54,875 bases of DNA, taken from contig VGZA01000040.1 in NCBI GenBank assembly GCA_016872775.1, positions 1 to 54,875 of the forward strand, written 5' to 3'. How positions within the stretch are numbered: position 1 is the stretch's first letter; each line of letters opens with the position of its first letter. The notes beneath the pieces are model-generated. The model worked only from the letters and a program-made list of their open reading frames with translations, did no database searches and had not been told where the DNA came from. The stretch comes from Planctomycetota bacterium. GTDB lineage: Bacteria > Planctomycetota > Planctomycetia > Pirellulales > Pirellulaceae. Shown here piece after piece: positions 1 to 7,336 of this stretch. The translations under genes and the position numbers were made by a program.

Positions 1-69
1 GGAATCGTAAGCGTGTCGGTGCTTGGCGCGCCGAAGGAAGTCAAATTCATGGCGGTCGAGAAACGCTAG
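1..69 (+). CDS. 3' end of an unidentified gene (partial at left edge)
   Basis: Frame 1 is open from the first base to a TAG at 67-69 and reads GIVSVSVLGAPKEVKFMAVE followed by KR. The alternating hydrophobic residues look like the last beta-strands of a protein rather than random sequence. Only 22 residues are visible and no family can be assigned. The rest lies outside the window. It could be a chance open frame. Confidence 0.35.
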   Translation, partial: GIVSVSVLGAPKEVKFMAVEKR

Positions 70-126
70 CGTGGGTTGTGATTCCGAATAAGGCACCCTG
101 GCCCACCGACGGACTGCCACTGGCAC

Positions 127-177
127 CACCAGCCCCCATGCGGTGCGGTGCGGTGAAGCCACCACGACGCAGCGGCG
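127..177. repeat. Dispersed intergenic repeat, copy A
   Basis: The stretch contains CACCAGCCC, ATG, GGTGC, TGAAGC and ACCACGACGC in the same order and nearly the same spacing as 37779-37823. Copies differ by a few substitutions and small indels. Both lie in gaps between genes. It may be a fragment of an old mobile element or a structured repeat. Confidence 0.55.
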
Positions 178-336
178 CATCCGTTGCGGTCTCGACAGGC
201 CCAAGAGTGTCGATGGACCGTTGCGCTCGACCGCCGGCGCTTCGTGTGGGGCGGTCCTCCGTGGGTAGCCGGAATACCGGCAACCCGCGGCTGCGCGGCA
301 GAAAAACCCCTTCGGGGTAAATTCGGAAATCAAAAC

Positions 337-365
337 TGTAGGACGGACAGGATTTCCGTCCTACA
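337..365 (-). terminator. Palindrome behind the HtrA-like gene, probable terminator or repeat
   Basis: TGTAGGACGGA (337-347) and TCCGTCCTACA (355-365) are perfect 11-bp inverted arms around a 7-base loop. It lies 17 bases beyond the stop of the minus-strand HtrA-like gene, so it could end that transcript. The same arms recur as a longer palindrome at 24775-24803, so it also belongs to an intergenic repeat family. Confidence 0.5.
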
Positions 366-381
366 ATTTGCGGTTCCCGTG

Positions 382-1947
382 CTACGGCTTTCGCCAGTGC
401 TTTTCCAGGTCGTCCGAGTACTGTTTCCGGATGCTGTTATCGGCCAAGATCTCCTCGGTCGCAGCGCGTAACTCCGCCAGTCGGAAGATCAGTCGCTCCA
501 CGCCTCGATCGACGAAATCGATCTCGACAAATTCGCCGCGGGCATCCCGCAGCGTTTCGACCAGTTGGGCGAGGCTGGTAATGCGCACGCCATTAATCGC
601 GGCGACCACGGCGCCTGTCGAGTTCGAATAGCCTTTGGTGATGCGGTGGGAGAAGAGCGGTGAAGCGACGATCACCAGCTCGTCGCTTGTCGCCGGCATC
701 GGTTCAAACGCGCGCGTGACCATCGGATTGCCTCGCGCCAGAAGAACGGCGGTGAAACCGCCGGCCGCAGTGAGATACTCGCGAGTGGCTCGGGAGAACA
801 CGAGCGGTCCAAAGATGAAATACGATGGGTAATCATTCCGCAACGACGGCAACCCGGCCCCACTTTTCGGATAGGCGGGCAGAAGCAGATCGACCGACGC
901 GCCGTCCCGGAAGACACGAATCGGGACTTTGCCATCGCGCTCCATCTTCGACAACAAGTACGGGAACTGCACAATGACGTCGTCCGATACCTTGACCCGC
1001 GCGTTCTGATCGATGGCCGTTTCGCCGATATGGGTAATCACATCGCCAACCCGCAGCGGATAGTCGCCGCCACCCGCTCGAATCACATATCCGCCACCGA
1101 CGCCTTTGGGCAGCTTCAACCGGGCCCGCAGCGCGTCGTTCTCCACCGTCTGCATCTCCGCTGCCAACCGTGGCTTTCCGGTGTAGGTTCCGTCCTGGAT
1201 ATCGTTGAGGAACGTTTCGAGTTCCTCCGCCGGAATCAGATACCCGACATTTTCCGCACGCTGGAGCATCCGGAATGCAACGCCAACCAGCTTGCCATTG
1301 GAAATCGCGGGACCACCGCTGTTGCCCGGATTCAGGGCGGCGTCGATCTGAACAAGCAGCCCACTCGTCTCGGTTCCATATACCGTAAAATCGACCCGCG
1401 AAATGATCCCTTCCGTGACGCTGATCTGTTCGCCACCGACCGGAAAACCGTAGACGTTGACCGGGCTCTTGATCCGCGGCAGTCGGCTGTCGATCGGGAT
1501 GGCCGGCCGTCCCTCGAAAAATGACACATCCTCAACCTTCAGCACCGCGAGGTCGATCTCTGGCGCGAACGACTCAATCGTCGCCGCAAATTTGTCCGGG
1601 GACTTCGCCGGCTGCACATAAATCTGGCTGGCGTAACTCACGACATGTGCATTGGTCACCAGCCGATTGCCGGCGATGACGAATCCGGTACCGCTTGCGT
1701 CCATCGGCGCACTTCGTGTCCAGGGCTGGGCGGGATTCGGTTCCCGTCGCGTGACAATGACACGAACCACGGAGTCGACGACGGAGGATTCATCGACGGC
1801 GGCAGCCTGCTGGCAGGTCGAGCCCTCGTAAAGAACGGACGCCAGCAGCAAACTCCCTACAAGGAGTTTTCGGAAACATTCGATTCCGCAGTGAGCCCCA
1901 GCTTCGGGAGGCAACCGTCGGTTCACCATCATCACGCCGTCCTTCAT
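382..1947 (-). CDS. HtrA/Deg-like trypsin-type serine protease with PDZ region
   Basis: This is a 521-residue periplasmic or secreted serine protease of the S1C (HtrA/DegP/DegQ) type, a family that degrades or refolds misfolded envelope proteins. The catalytic triad is visible: His101 in TNAHVV, Asp132 in EIDLAVLKV and Ser210 in NPGNSGGP. A hydrophobic segment at about residues 28-40 acts as signal or anchor. The region after about residue 265 contains a PDZ-like stretch (GGYVIRAGGGDYPLRVGD) and a longer C-terminal part than classical DegP, reminiscent of plant Deg-type proteins. The start overlaps the stop of the phosphatase-cytochrome gene by four bases (ATGA), so the two are translationally coupled. 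An internal ATG at residue 6 or 7 is an alternative start. Confidence 0.85.
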   Translation of the reverse strand: MKDGVMMVNRRLPPEAGAHCGIECFRKLLVGSLLLASVLYEGSTCQQAAAVDESSVVDSVVRVIVTRREPNPAQPWTRSAPMDASGTGFVIAGNRLVTNAHVVSYASQIYVQPAKSPDKFAATIESFAPEIDLAVLKVEDVSFFEGRPAIPIDSRLPRIKSPVNVYGFPVGGEQISVTEGIISRVDFTVYGTETSGLLVQIDAALNPGNSGGPAISNGKLVGVAFRMLQRAENVGYLIPAEELETFLNDIQDGTYTGKPRLAAEMQTVENDALRARLKLPKGVGGGYVIRAGGGDYPLRVGDVITHIGETAIDQNARVKVSDDVIVQFPYLLSKMERDGKVPIRVFRDGASVDLLLPAYPKSGAGLPSLRNDYPSYFIFGPLVFSRATREYLTAAGGFTAVLLARGNPMVTRAFEPMPATSDELVIVASPLFSHRITKGYSNSTGAVVAAINGVRITSLAQLVETLRDARGEFVEIDFVDRGVERLIFRLAELRAATEEILADNSIRKQYSDDLEKHWRKP

Positions 1948-2936
1948 CGCAAAATATCCTTCTCGATTTGTGGCCGATCCCTGAATCGCTCGTGGCAGCC
2001 CTTGCAGTTATTTGATATCTCGGCGAGCCTGCGCGTTGCCTGTTCGGCGTCGATCGTTGCGTTCAGCTCGGCCTGCAACCGCTCGCTAAGTACCAATCCT
2101 TCCCACGCGAATTGGTGAAAATCGGCGGGTTTTTTCAGAAACTCCGGCAGTCGCATCAGCTCTTTGAAATGCTCGCTCAACAACAGCGCTTCATGCGCCG
2201 GTACCCGATTCGGTTGCTGGCGGAGCGCGACCCAGCCGTTTCTCTGGATTGCTTGCAACCGCTCCAGTCGATGGTCCATCTCGACCATCGCTTCCGCGAT
2301 CGCAGGCAGTCGCGCGACGGTCGGGAATTCGCCCGGCAGGTTATCGAGCAGCGCTTCGTCGAGCGGATAGGCTGTTTCAACCGCCTGGAACAGGCCCAGG
2401 TAGGCCAAATCGGTGACGGCGACTTTCAGGATCGTCAAAGCGTCTTGCCGTTCGATCAGGCCCGCGCCGACACAGGCCACCGCCGCGGCCGCCGGACTGC
2501 GGTGCCTGCCGTGGTGACAATGAATGTAGATCGGGCCAGGCAGGTCGCGCACCGCCTTCGCCAGTTCTCGAAAGCGGTTTTCCGGGACACCGTCGTAGCC
2601 ATGCGGCAGGTGAACGTAACGCATTCCGTGTCGCGTCGCCGCGGAAACATCCGGCCTGGCGCCGTCGACGCTGATGATCGTCTTGATTCCCAGCGACTTC
2701 AACTCCAGAAACGCCTGCTCCCCGTCCGGAAGGCCTCCCGACACGACATTCGGGTGAATGCGTACGGCATTCGGCAGATGCGCGGTCTTGATCCGTTCGA
2801 TCCGCGCGCCATCCGACGACGGCTGTCCGGTGGAACAACCAACCAGTGTGATCCACACCAGCAGGGTTACGCCAGTCCTGCGCAGTGGCAATGCGCGGCG
2901 GGGAAATCGGATCGGTTGAATGCGGAATTGACTCAT
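1944..2936 (-). CDS. Lipoprotein with dual-specificity-phosphatase-like domain fused to a C-terminal cytochrome c'-type CxxCH segment
   Basis: This is a 330-residue predicted lipoprotein: a hydrophobic segment ends in a lipobox LVGC with Cys34. Residues about 52-170 resemble tyrosine/dual-specificity phosphatases, with the P-loop HCHHGRHRS containing Cys140 and Arg146 in a CX5R arrangement. A helical region follows, and near the C-terminus CKGCH (311-315) is a haem c attachment motif placed as in cytochrome c'. The family comparison predicts phosphatase chemistry and haem binding at the membrane; the pairing of the two is unusual. Whether the phosphatase is active on protein or small molecules cannot be told. 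It is the first gene of a pair with the HtrA-like protease. Confidence 0.75.
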   Translation of the reverse strand: MSQFRIQPIRFPRRALPLRRTGVTLLVWITLVGCSTGQPSSDGARIERIKTAHLPNAVRIHPNVVSGGLPDGEQAFLELKSLGIKTIISVDGARPDVSAATRHGMRYVHLPHGYDGVPENRFRELAKAVRDLPGPIYIHCHHGRHRSPAAAAVACVGAGLIERQDALTILKVAVTDLAYLGLFQAVETAYPLDEALLDNLPGEFPTVARLPAIAEAMVEMDHRLERLQAIQRNGWVALRQQPNRVPAHEALLLSEHFKELMRLPEFLKKPADFHQFAWEGLVLSERLQAELNATIDAEQATRRLAEISNNCKGCHERFRDRPQIEKDILR

Positions 2937-3020
2937 GTCGTGCTCAGCTACCAGAGATGGTAGTCGAAGCCGACGCGGGAGGCCACTCCGTGCATGCCGG
3001 CGTTGACATTGGAGCGGAAC

Positions 3021-3734
3021 CTATTTCCCCACGCAATAAAGGTAATTGTCGGATCGGATCAATAGCCGGTTTCCGGCCACTGCGGGACTCCCGTTATACA
3101 TCGAGCGACCGGAGAAACGGTTGACTGCCAGCTGTTCAAAACGCGGCTGCTCGGCCCGTATGAACATTTTTCCGTCGCGTGTCGGGTAATAGAGTTTTCC
3201 GTCGGCGAGCAGGGCCGACGAGTAAAACTGGCCAGCCCGTTCCAGGCGCTGTTCGTAGAGAATCTTCCCGTCGGTTACCGATGCGCAATAGGCGATCCCT
3301 AATTGATCATGGGTCCAATAGAGGTGGCTTTGATGGACGACGGGGGAGGAGACATTCGAACCTTTGGTGCTGGTCCATAACCGGTGCGTGTCGGTGACGT
3401 CACCCGTTCCCCCCGCACGAATCGCCAATGCGGCCGTGCCCGATCGGCCTCCCAGGCAGTAGACGACGCCGTCCGCCGCGACGATGCTGGGAACCATGTA
3501 CCATCCAATGAGGGTAGCGCACGACCAGAGTGATTCACCCGAATCGGGATCCAACGCCAGCACCTTTCCGTAGATTGCAACCACAAGTTCCGCGCGGGCG
3601 GCGGACTTGCCGAATCCGTCCGGCCCGCGAAACCGCGACCAGAACTCTTCGGAGTTGGCCATGCTGCCGACGGATAGTGTCAGAGCCAGGAGACAAAGGA
3701 AGCCGGTTCGGTACCCATTCCGCGACGTACGCAT
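3021..3734 (-). CDS. PQQ-like beta-propeller repeat protein, shortened by an apparent internal deletion
   Basis: This is a 237-residue exported protein. It starts with a signal peptide (GFLCLLALTLSVGSMANS) and the WSRFRGPDG motif that opens secreted PQQ-like propeller proteins. It then jumps straight to blades normally found in the second half, such as VLALDPDSGESLW and GGTGDVTDTH. The full-length relative at 38019-39305 has about 190 more residues between the equivalent points. The C-terminal blades, ending in LLIRSDNYLYCVG, are intact and the frame is open. The start ATG at 3732-3734 precedes the signal peptide; upstream in-frame sequence is antisense to the DinB gene. It may be a decaying gene or a short functional variant. 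Confidence 0.7.
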   Translation of the reverse strand: MRTSRNGYRTGFLCLLALTLSVGSMANSEEFWSRFRGPDGFGKSAARAELVVAIYGKVLALDPDSGESLWSCATLIGWYMVPSIVAADGVVYCLGGRSGTAALAIRAGGTGDVTDTHRLWTSTKGSNVSSPVVHQSHLYWTHDQLGIAYCASVTDGKILYEQRLERAGQFYSSALLADGKLYYPTRDGKMFIRAEQPRFEQLAVNRFSGRSMYNGSPAVAGNRLLIRSDNYLYCVGK

Positions 3735-3805
3735 TGCAGAACTCCCGCAATTCTCTTGGCCACCCAAAACCTGGCCGTGGCTGGCGTTTTCCTCGCCGCG
3801 CGTTT

Positions 3806-4876
3806 TCACTCTTGCCGGCCGCGGACCCAGACGATCAGATCCAGTTCTCCAGCTTGAGTACCGACTTGCCGCAACATATTCAGCAGCTGCGCGCGGTGGT
3901 GCGTGCCGTGACAACAGAGTTGAATCAACGATTCGATTACACGTACGGAAACCAAAGCCCCGCTGGCGTCGACGGTGACAATGCGTTGCGAGCCTTCCGC
4001 CGTCAAATCGGCGATGAACCGATTGCGCCGCTCCGCGGTCTGGGCCCAGGCATCGCGAAGATCGGTGAGCGAGGTTGCCAAAGGGCTGCGTTCGAAGGCA
4101 CTCGTGCCCGTCGTCCAATTGCGCAGCCACCATCGCTCCGCATCGTGCAAGTGCAGCAGGGTCTTGCGTATCGAGCCGGGCCCGATATCGATCGGCCGGT
4201 CGAGTTGCTCCGCGTTGAGCGGTATTGCCTTGTCGATCAGCCGTTCGACGGCCCAGTCGTGATAGGCGAAGTAGTAACGTACTCGCTGCGGATCCCAGTC
4301 GACTTCGTAACCCGGGCCGGAATTAATCTCGAGCCCGTAACCTCGCATTGCGTCGGCAACGGAGGGCGCTTGAGCGACCGTGGGTCGGGCCAATCGATAG
4401 AAGATGTAATCCAGTCCGGCGGGTACGGTGCGGCCGAGACCCTTGAGATAGCTCAAAGCCTGTGCCCGGTGATGGATGCCATGGTTGGCTACATGCAGCA
4501 ACAAATCGTCGAGCAGATTGGCGTGTTGATTGCCCTTGCTGTCTTTGTACTGGACAACCCGCTTCCAGTTGGACGCTCGTTCGCGATCGATCAGTCCGCG
4601 GCGCAATTCGGCGATCCGACTCAAGTCGCGCTCGATCGCATCCGGAGAAGCGCCGGCCGGATCGATGTCGAATGCCCGCCAGGGGTCTCCGATCCAGCGT
4701 TCCCACCAGATGCGCTCCGCGGCGAGCAGATGATGCAGGGTTGCCCGCAGCGACCCGAGTCCCATGGTTCGAGGCTGGTCGAGCTGCGCGGCGGTCAATC
4801 CGCCGCACAATTGAAAAACGCGGCCGTTGGCCCAATCGTTGTAGCGATACAAATCGTCGATCACGCTCGTCGACAT
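3806..4876 (-). CDS. Tandem DinB-family protein (two DinB four-helix domains)
   Basis: This is a 356-residue protein with two consecutive DinB-like domains. Each begins with a YNDWA or YHDWA motif, has a TLxHLxxAERxWW motif in the second helix and ends with GxHHRAQ. These provide the His residues that bind a metal in the DinB/YfiT superfamily, whose members include thiol-dependent transferases; most are uncharacterised. The usual size is about 160-180 residues, so this is an internal duplication or fusion. The start at 4874-4876 (MSTSVIDDLYRYNDWAN) is chosen because AGGAG lies about nine bases upstream; a longer in-frame start adds 36 low-complexity residues. It is divergent from the GYD gene with 131 bases between. 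Confidence 0.8.
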   Translation of the reverse strand: MSTSVIDDLYRYNDWANGRVFQLCGGLTAAQLDQPRTMGLGSLRATLHHLLAAERIWWERWIGDPWRAFDIDPAGASPDAIERDLSRIAELRRGLIDRERASNWKRVVQYKDSKGNQHANLLDDLLLHVANHGIHHRAQALSYLKGLGRTVPAGLDYIFYRLARPTVAQAPSVADAMRGYGLEINSGPGYEVDWDPQRVRYYFAYHDWAVERLIDKAIPLNAEQLDRPIDIGPGSIRKTLLHLHDAERWWLRNWTTGTSAFERSPLATSLTDLRDAWAQTAERRNRFIADLTAEGSQRIVTVDASGALVSVRVIESLIQLCCHGTHHRAQLLNMLRQVGTQAGELDLIVWVRGRQE

Positions 4877-5007
4877 CCCCCGTACTCCTGTTCCACCCAA
4901 GGCGGTCGCTCCGCCGGCCTTGCTGGATGTTTTTCCCCTACTGGACATTCTCAGGACTAGACCGTTCAATGTTTTTCGCGGCACCTAATTTCAAAGGAGA
5001 CCTGTGT

Positions 5008-5304
5008 ATGGCGACATTTGTGAGTACCGTCAAATTCACTGAACAGGGAGTCCGTGGTGTGCAGGATACCACGAAACGTGCCGCGGCCGTGCGTTCCCTG
5101 GCCAAGAAATTCGGGATCAAGGTGCGGGATATTTATTGGACGTTGGGAGAAAATGATGGGTTGCTGATTCTGGACGCGCCCGATGAGGAATCGGCCACCG
5201 CGCTGATGCTGCATATCGGCTGCCAGGGTAATGTGAAAACCAGTACTGTCCGCGCATACAACGCCGCGGAAATGGACAAGATACTCGCCAAAATGGAGGT
5301 CTGA
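5008..5304 (+). CDS. GYD-domain protein
   Basis: This is a 98-residue cytoplasmic protein of the GYD family, small ferredoxin-fold proteins related to dimeric alpha/beta barrels. Typical features are the start [17 protein letters not shown], the helix with [16 protein letters not shown] and the motif [16 protein letters not shown] in place of the eponymous G-Y-D strand. The molecular function of the family is not established. The start follows a clear ribosome binding site (AAAGGAGA, 4993-5000). The open frame extends far upstream but only as antisense of the DinB gene. Confidence 0.8.
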   Translation: MATFVSTVKFTEQGVRGVQDTTKRAAAVRSLAKKFGIKVRDIYWTLGENDGLLILDAPDEESATALMLHIGCQGNVKTSTVRAYNAAEMDKILAKMEV

Positions 5305-5444
5305 CGACGGCCTCGACTCGCATCGCGCGGCGGTTTTCCGGAATCGCAGGCATGGGGCAAAACCGACGCGCGGTAACGGCGGAATTTCCTGGAAACGAAC
5401 GCGGTCAGCGTTCGGGACTTTGGAGGCCGGCCCTGTCGCGACGA

Positions 5445-5600
5445 TCGCATGCGATCCAAGCGACTGCGCACCCCGCTCGCGCCCAGCGTACTTATTTCGG
5501 TTCGGCTCCTTGTGGTGCTCAAGTCGGCACGGTTCAAAAGTTCTTGAATCGTGCGGATGTCCCGGCCGTCTCCCAGCAAGTGTGTGGCGAAGCTGTGGCC
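5445..5600 (-). pseudogene. Remnant of a tyrosine recombinase (integron-integrase-like) C-terminus
   Basis: On the minus strand the codons read [20 protein letters not shown], then [10 protein letters not shown] and, after a scrambled stretch, GVRSRLDRM. This matches the C-terminal box of integron-type and related tyrosine integrases ([33 protein letters not shown]). The Arg of the HxxR box is outside the preserved part, the second His is replaced by Arg (LLNRAD), and the segment that should carry the nucleophilic Tyr (usually MIYTHV) reads RSRTEI. It has no start and no N-terminal domain, so it cannot be functional. It lies in the gap between the GYD gene and another broken gene. Confidence 0.7.
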
Positions 5601-5674
5601 CGGCGCCGCGTTGTTCTTTGAACTCTATGCCCTCGGTGGTCTCTGTGGTTCCCTTCTTTCCGGGGCGGGCCGTG

Positions 5675-6060
5675 TCTCACTTTCGCGGCGTGAAACTTGT
5701 GAATTGGAACGATTCCAGCCGCGATCGGGCCGTGATGAACCTGGGTGGCGGACCGCGCCCGACGCCCAAGACGCCGCACGGAACGACCGTCTATTTCCAC
5801 GACTGGTACGCGCCCGGAGAACACGCCGAGATTGTCAGTACGCGTTCGCCGGAATTTAAGGCTGCGCCCACACGTTACGCGCCCGACGCACCGCTGATAA
5901 CGGTCGCGTGACAGGGGTGACGGCCAACGGGCAGCCAGCCAGGTCGCTGCGCGATGACTTTGTGGAATGGGAAGCGACGATCGAGTTGCCGTCCGATGGC
6001 AAGTTTACGGCGATCGCGACCGACGCCGCGCTACAACCCCGAAACAACTTTGTTGCTCGT
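5675..6060 (+). pseudogene. Fragment of a large secreted protein, frameshifted
   Basis: From 5681 the plus strand reads FRGVKLVNWNDSSRDRAVMN, then LGGGPRPTPKTPHGTTVYFH and DWYAPGEHAEIVSTRSPEFK up to a TGA at 5909-5911. In another frame VTGVTANGQPARSLRDDF and GKFTAIATDAA continue the message to about 6060. The parts resemble the C-terminal region of large secreted planctomycete proteins (from memory; family not assigned), with the intervening segment missing. There is no start codon or signal peptide, so this is a decaying remnant. The open frame then runs by chance into the Gfo/Idh gene, whose true start is at 6148. Confidence 0.6.
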
Positions 6061-6147
6061 CGCCAGCGCAAACGGGCGTTGCAGGCCGTTTTCGTCTCGT
6101 TTCTAATACGGGGCCAACGATCCAACCGTACATCCAAAGGTGAATCC

Positions 6148-7263
6148 ATGAGCGACAAGAAAGTCAACGTGGCGATGGTCGGCCTCGGTTTCGGCGCCGA
6201 GTTCATCCCGATCTACCTTCGACACCCGAACGCGCGAGTCGGGGCAATCTGCCAGCGTAACGCCGACAAAATGAAGACGATCGGCGACCGTTTCCAGATC
6301 GAGAAACGCTACACCAGCTTTCACGATGTGCTGAAAGATCCGCAGATCGATTTTGTGCATATCAATTCCCCCATTCCCGACCATGCATGGATGTCGATGG
6401 AGGCGCTGAAAGCGGGCAAGCATGTCATGTGCACGGTGCCGATGGCAACCACGATCGACGAATGCCGCCAGATCTGCGAACTGGTGAAGAAGACCGGCCT
6501 CAAGTACATGATGGCGGAAACGGTCGTCTATTCCCGCGAATTTCTGTTCCTGAAGGAGTTGTACCAGAAGGGTGAACTCGGAAAATTGCAGTACCTGGCC
6601 GCGTCGCACCCCCAGGATATGGATGGCTGGCCCGAATACTGGGAAAGAATGATTCCGATGCATTACGCCACTCATGTCGTGAGTCCCTGTCTGGGAATCG
6701 TCAACGGTGTCGCCGAGTACGTGAGCTGTTTCGGATCCGGCACGGTTCGCGAGGATATCCAGAAAAAGTCGGGCAACAAATTTGCGGTCGAATCGTGCCA
6801 TATCAAGATCAAGGACTCCGACCTGGCATGCCACATCTGGCGTTTCCTGTACGATACGGCGCGGCAGTATCGCGAGAGTATCGATGTTTATGGAACGAAG
6901 AAGAGTTTTGAGTGGTCGCTGGTCGAGGGGCAGCCGCACGTGCTGCACACGGCCAAGAAGCCGGAACACGAAATCGCGTCGCCTTGTGACGTTCCCGACT
7001 ATGCCCACCTGCTGCCGGAGCCGATCCGACCATTTACGCGATCGATTCAAGATGCCGAGCACCTGTCGTTCATCCAGGGTGGAGGGCATGGCGGTTCGCA
7101 TCCGCACCTGGTGAATGAATTTGTGAGCGCGCTGGTGCAGAACCGAGATCCCTGGCCGAACGCCGTACAGTCGGCAAATTGGACCTGCGTCGGAATCTGC
7201 GCCCATGAATCGGCATTGCAGGGCGGGGGGATCGTACGACTGCCCGAATTCACGCTGGGTTGA
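6148..7263 (+). CDS. Gfo/Idh/MocA-family NAD(P)-dependent oxidoreductase
   Basis: This is a 371-residue cytoplasmic oxidoreductase. The N-terminal Rossmann fold begins with VAMVGLGFGAEFIPIY and continues with VHINSPIPDHAWMSMEALKA and GKHVMCTVPMATTIDE. The usual EKP motif (Glu-Lys-Pro) after GKHV is here CTVPMA, so the conserved Lys is not at its normal place, which could mean altered chemistry. The C-terminal substrate domain follows from about residue 125. Family members oxidise sugars, inositols or similar polyols. The start ATG is preceded by AAAGGTGA. The ThuA-containing gene follows after 73 bases, a common pairing since ThuA-like proteins act in sugar oxidation pathways. Confidence 0.8.
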   Translation: MSDKKVNVAMVGLGFGAEFIPIYLRHPNARVGAICQRNADKMKTIGDRFQIEKRYTSFHDVLKDPQIDFVHINSPIPDHAWMSMEALKAGKHVMCTVPMATTIDECRQICELVKKTGLKYMMAETVVYSREFLFLKELYQKGELGKLQYLAASHPQDMDGWPEYWERMIPMHYATHVVSPCLGIVNGVAEYVSCFGSGTVREDIQKKSGNKFAVESCHIKIKDSDLACHIWRFLYDTARQYRESIDVYGTKKSFEWSLVEGQPHVLHTAKKPEHEIASPCDVPDYAHLLPEPIRPFTRSIQDAEHLSFIQGGGHGGSHPHLVNEFVSALVQNRDPWPNAVQSANWTCVGICAHESALQGGGIVRLPEFTLG

Positions 7264-7336
7264 TCCGGCGATTGCAGCATCGCCCTCCCGGAGTCCGTAG
7301 CCCGGAGTACAGCGTTCAGAGCCAGGAGTCAGCGTC

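Larger units (their letters stand above)
70..381. other. Non-coding stretch between the partial gene and the HtrA-like gene
   Basis: No convincing reading frame is seen. It holds one copy of a dispersed GC-rich repeat (127-177), a short hairpin ACCCC-TTC-GGGGT (306-318) and a longer palindrome (337-365). The open frames on both strands here have arginine/proline-rich compositions typical of non-coding high-GC DNA. Confidence 0.6.

Noticed and set aside
3530-4960. Long plus-strand open frame opposite the DinB gene
   Set aside because: It is antisense to a clear DinB gene, has Arg/Pro-rich composition and no motif; a high-GC shadow frame.
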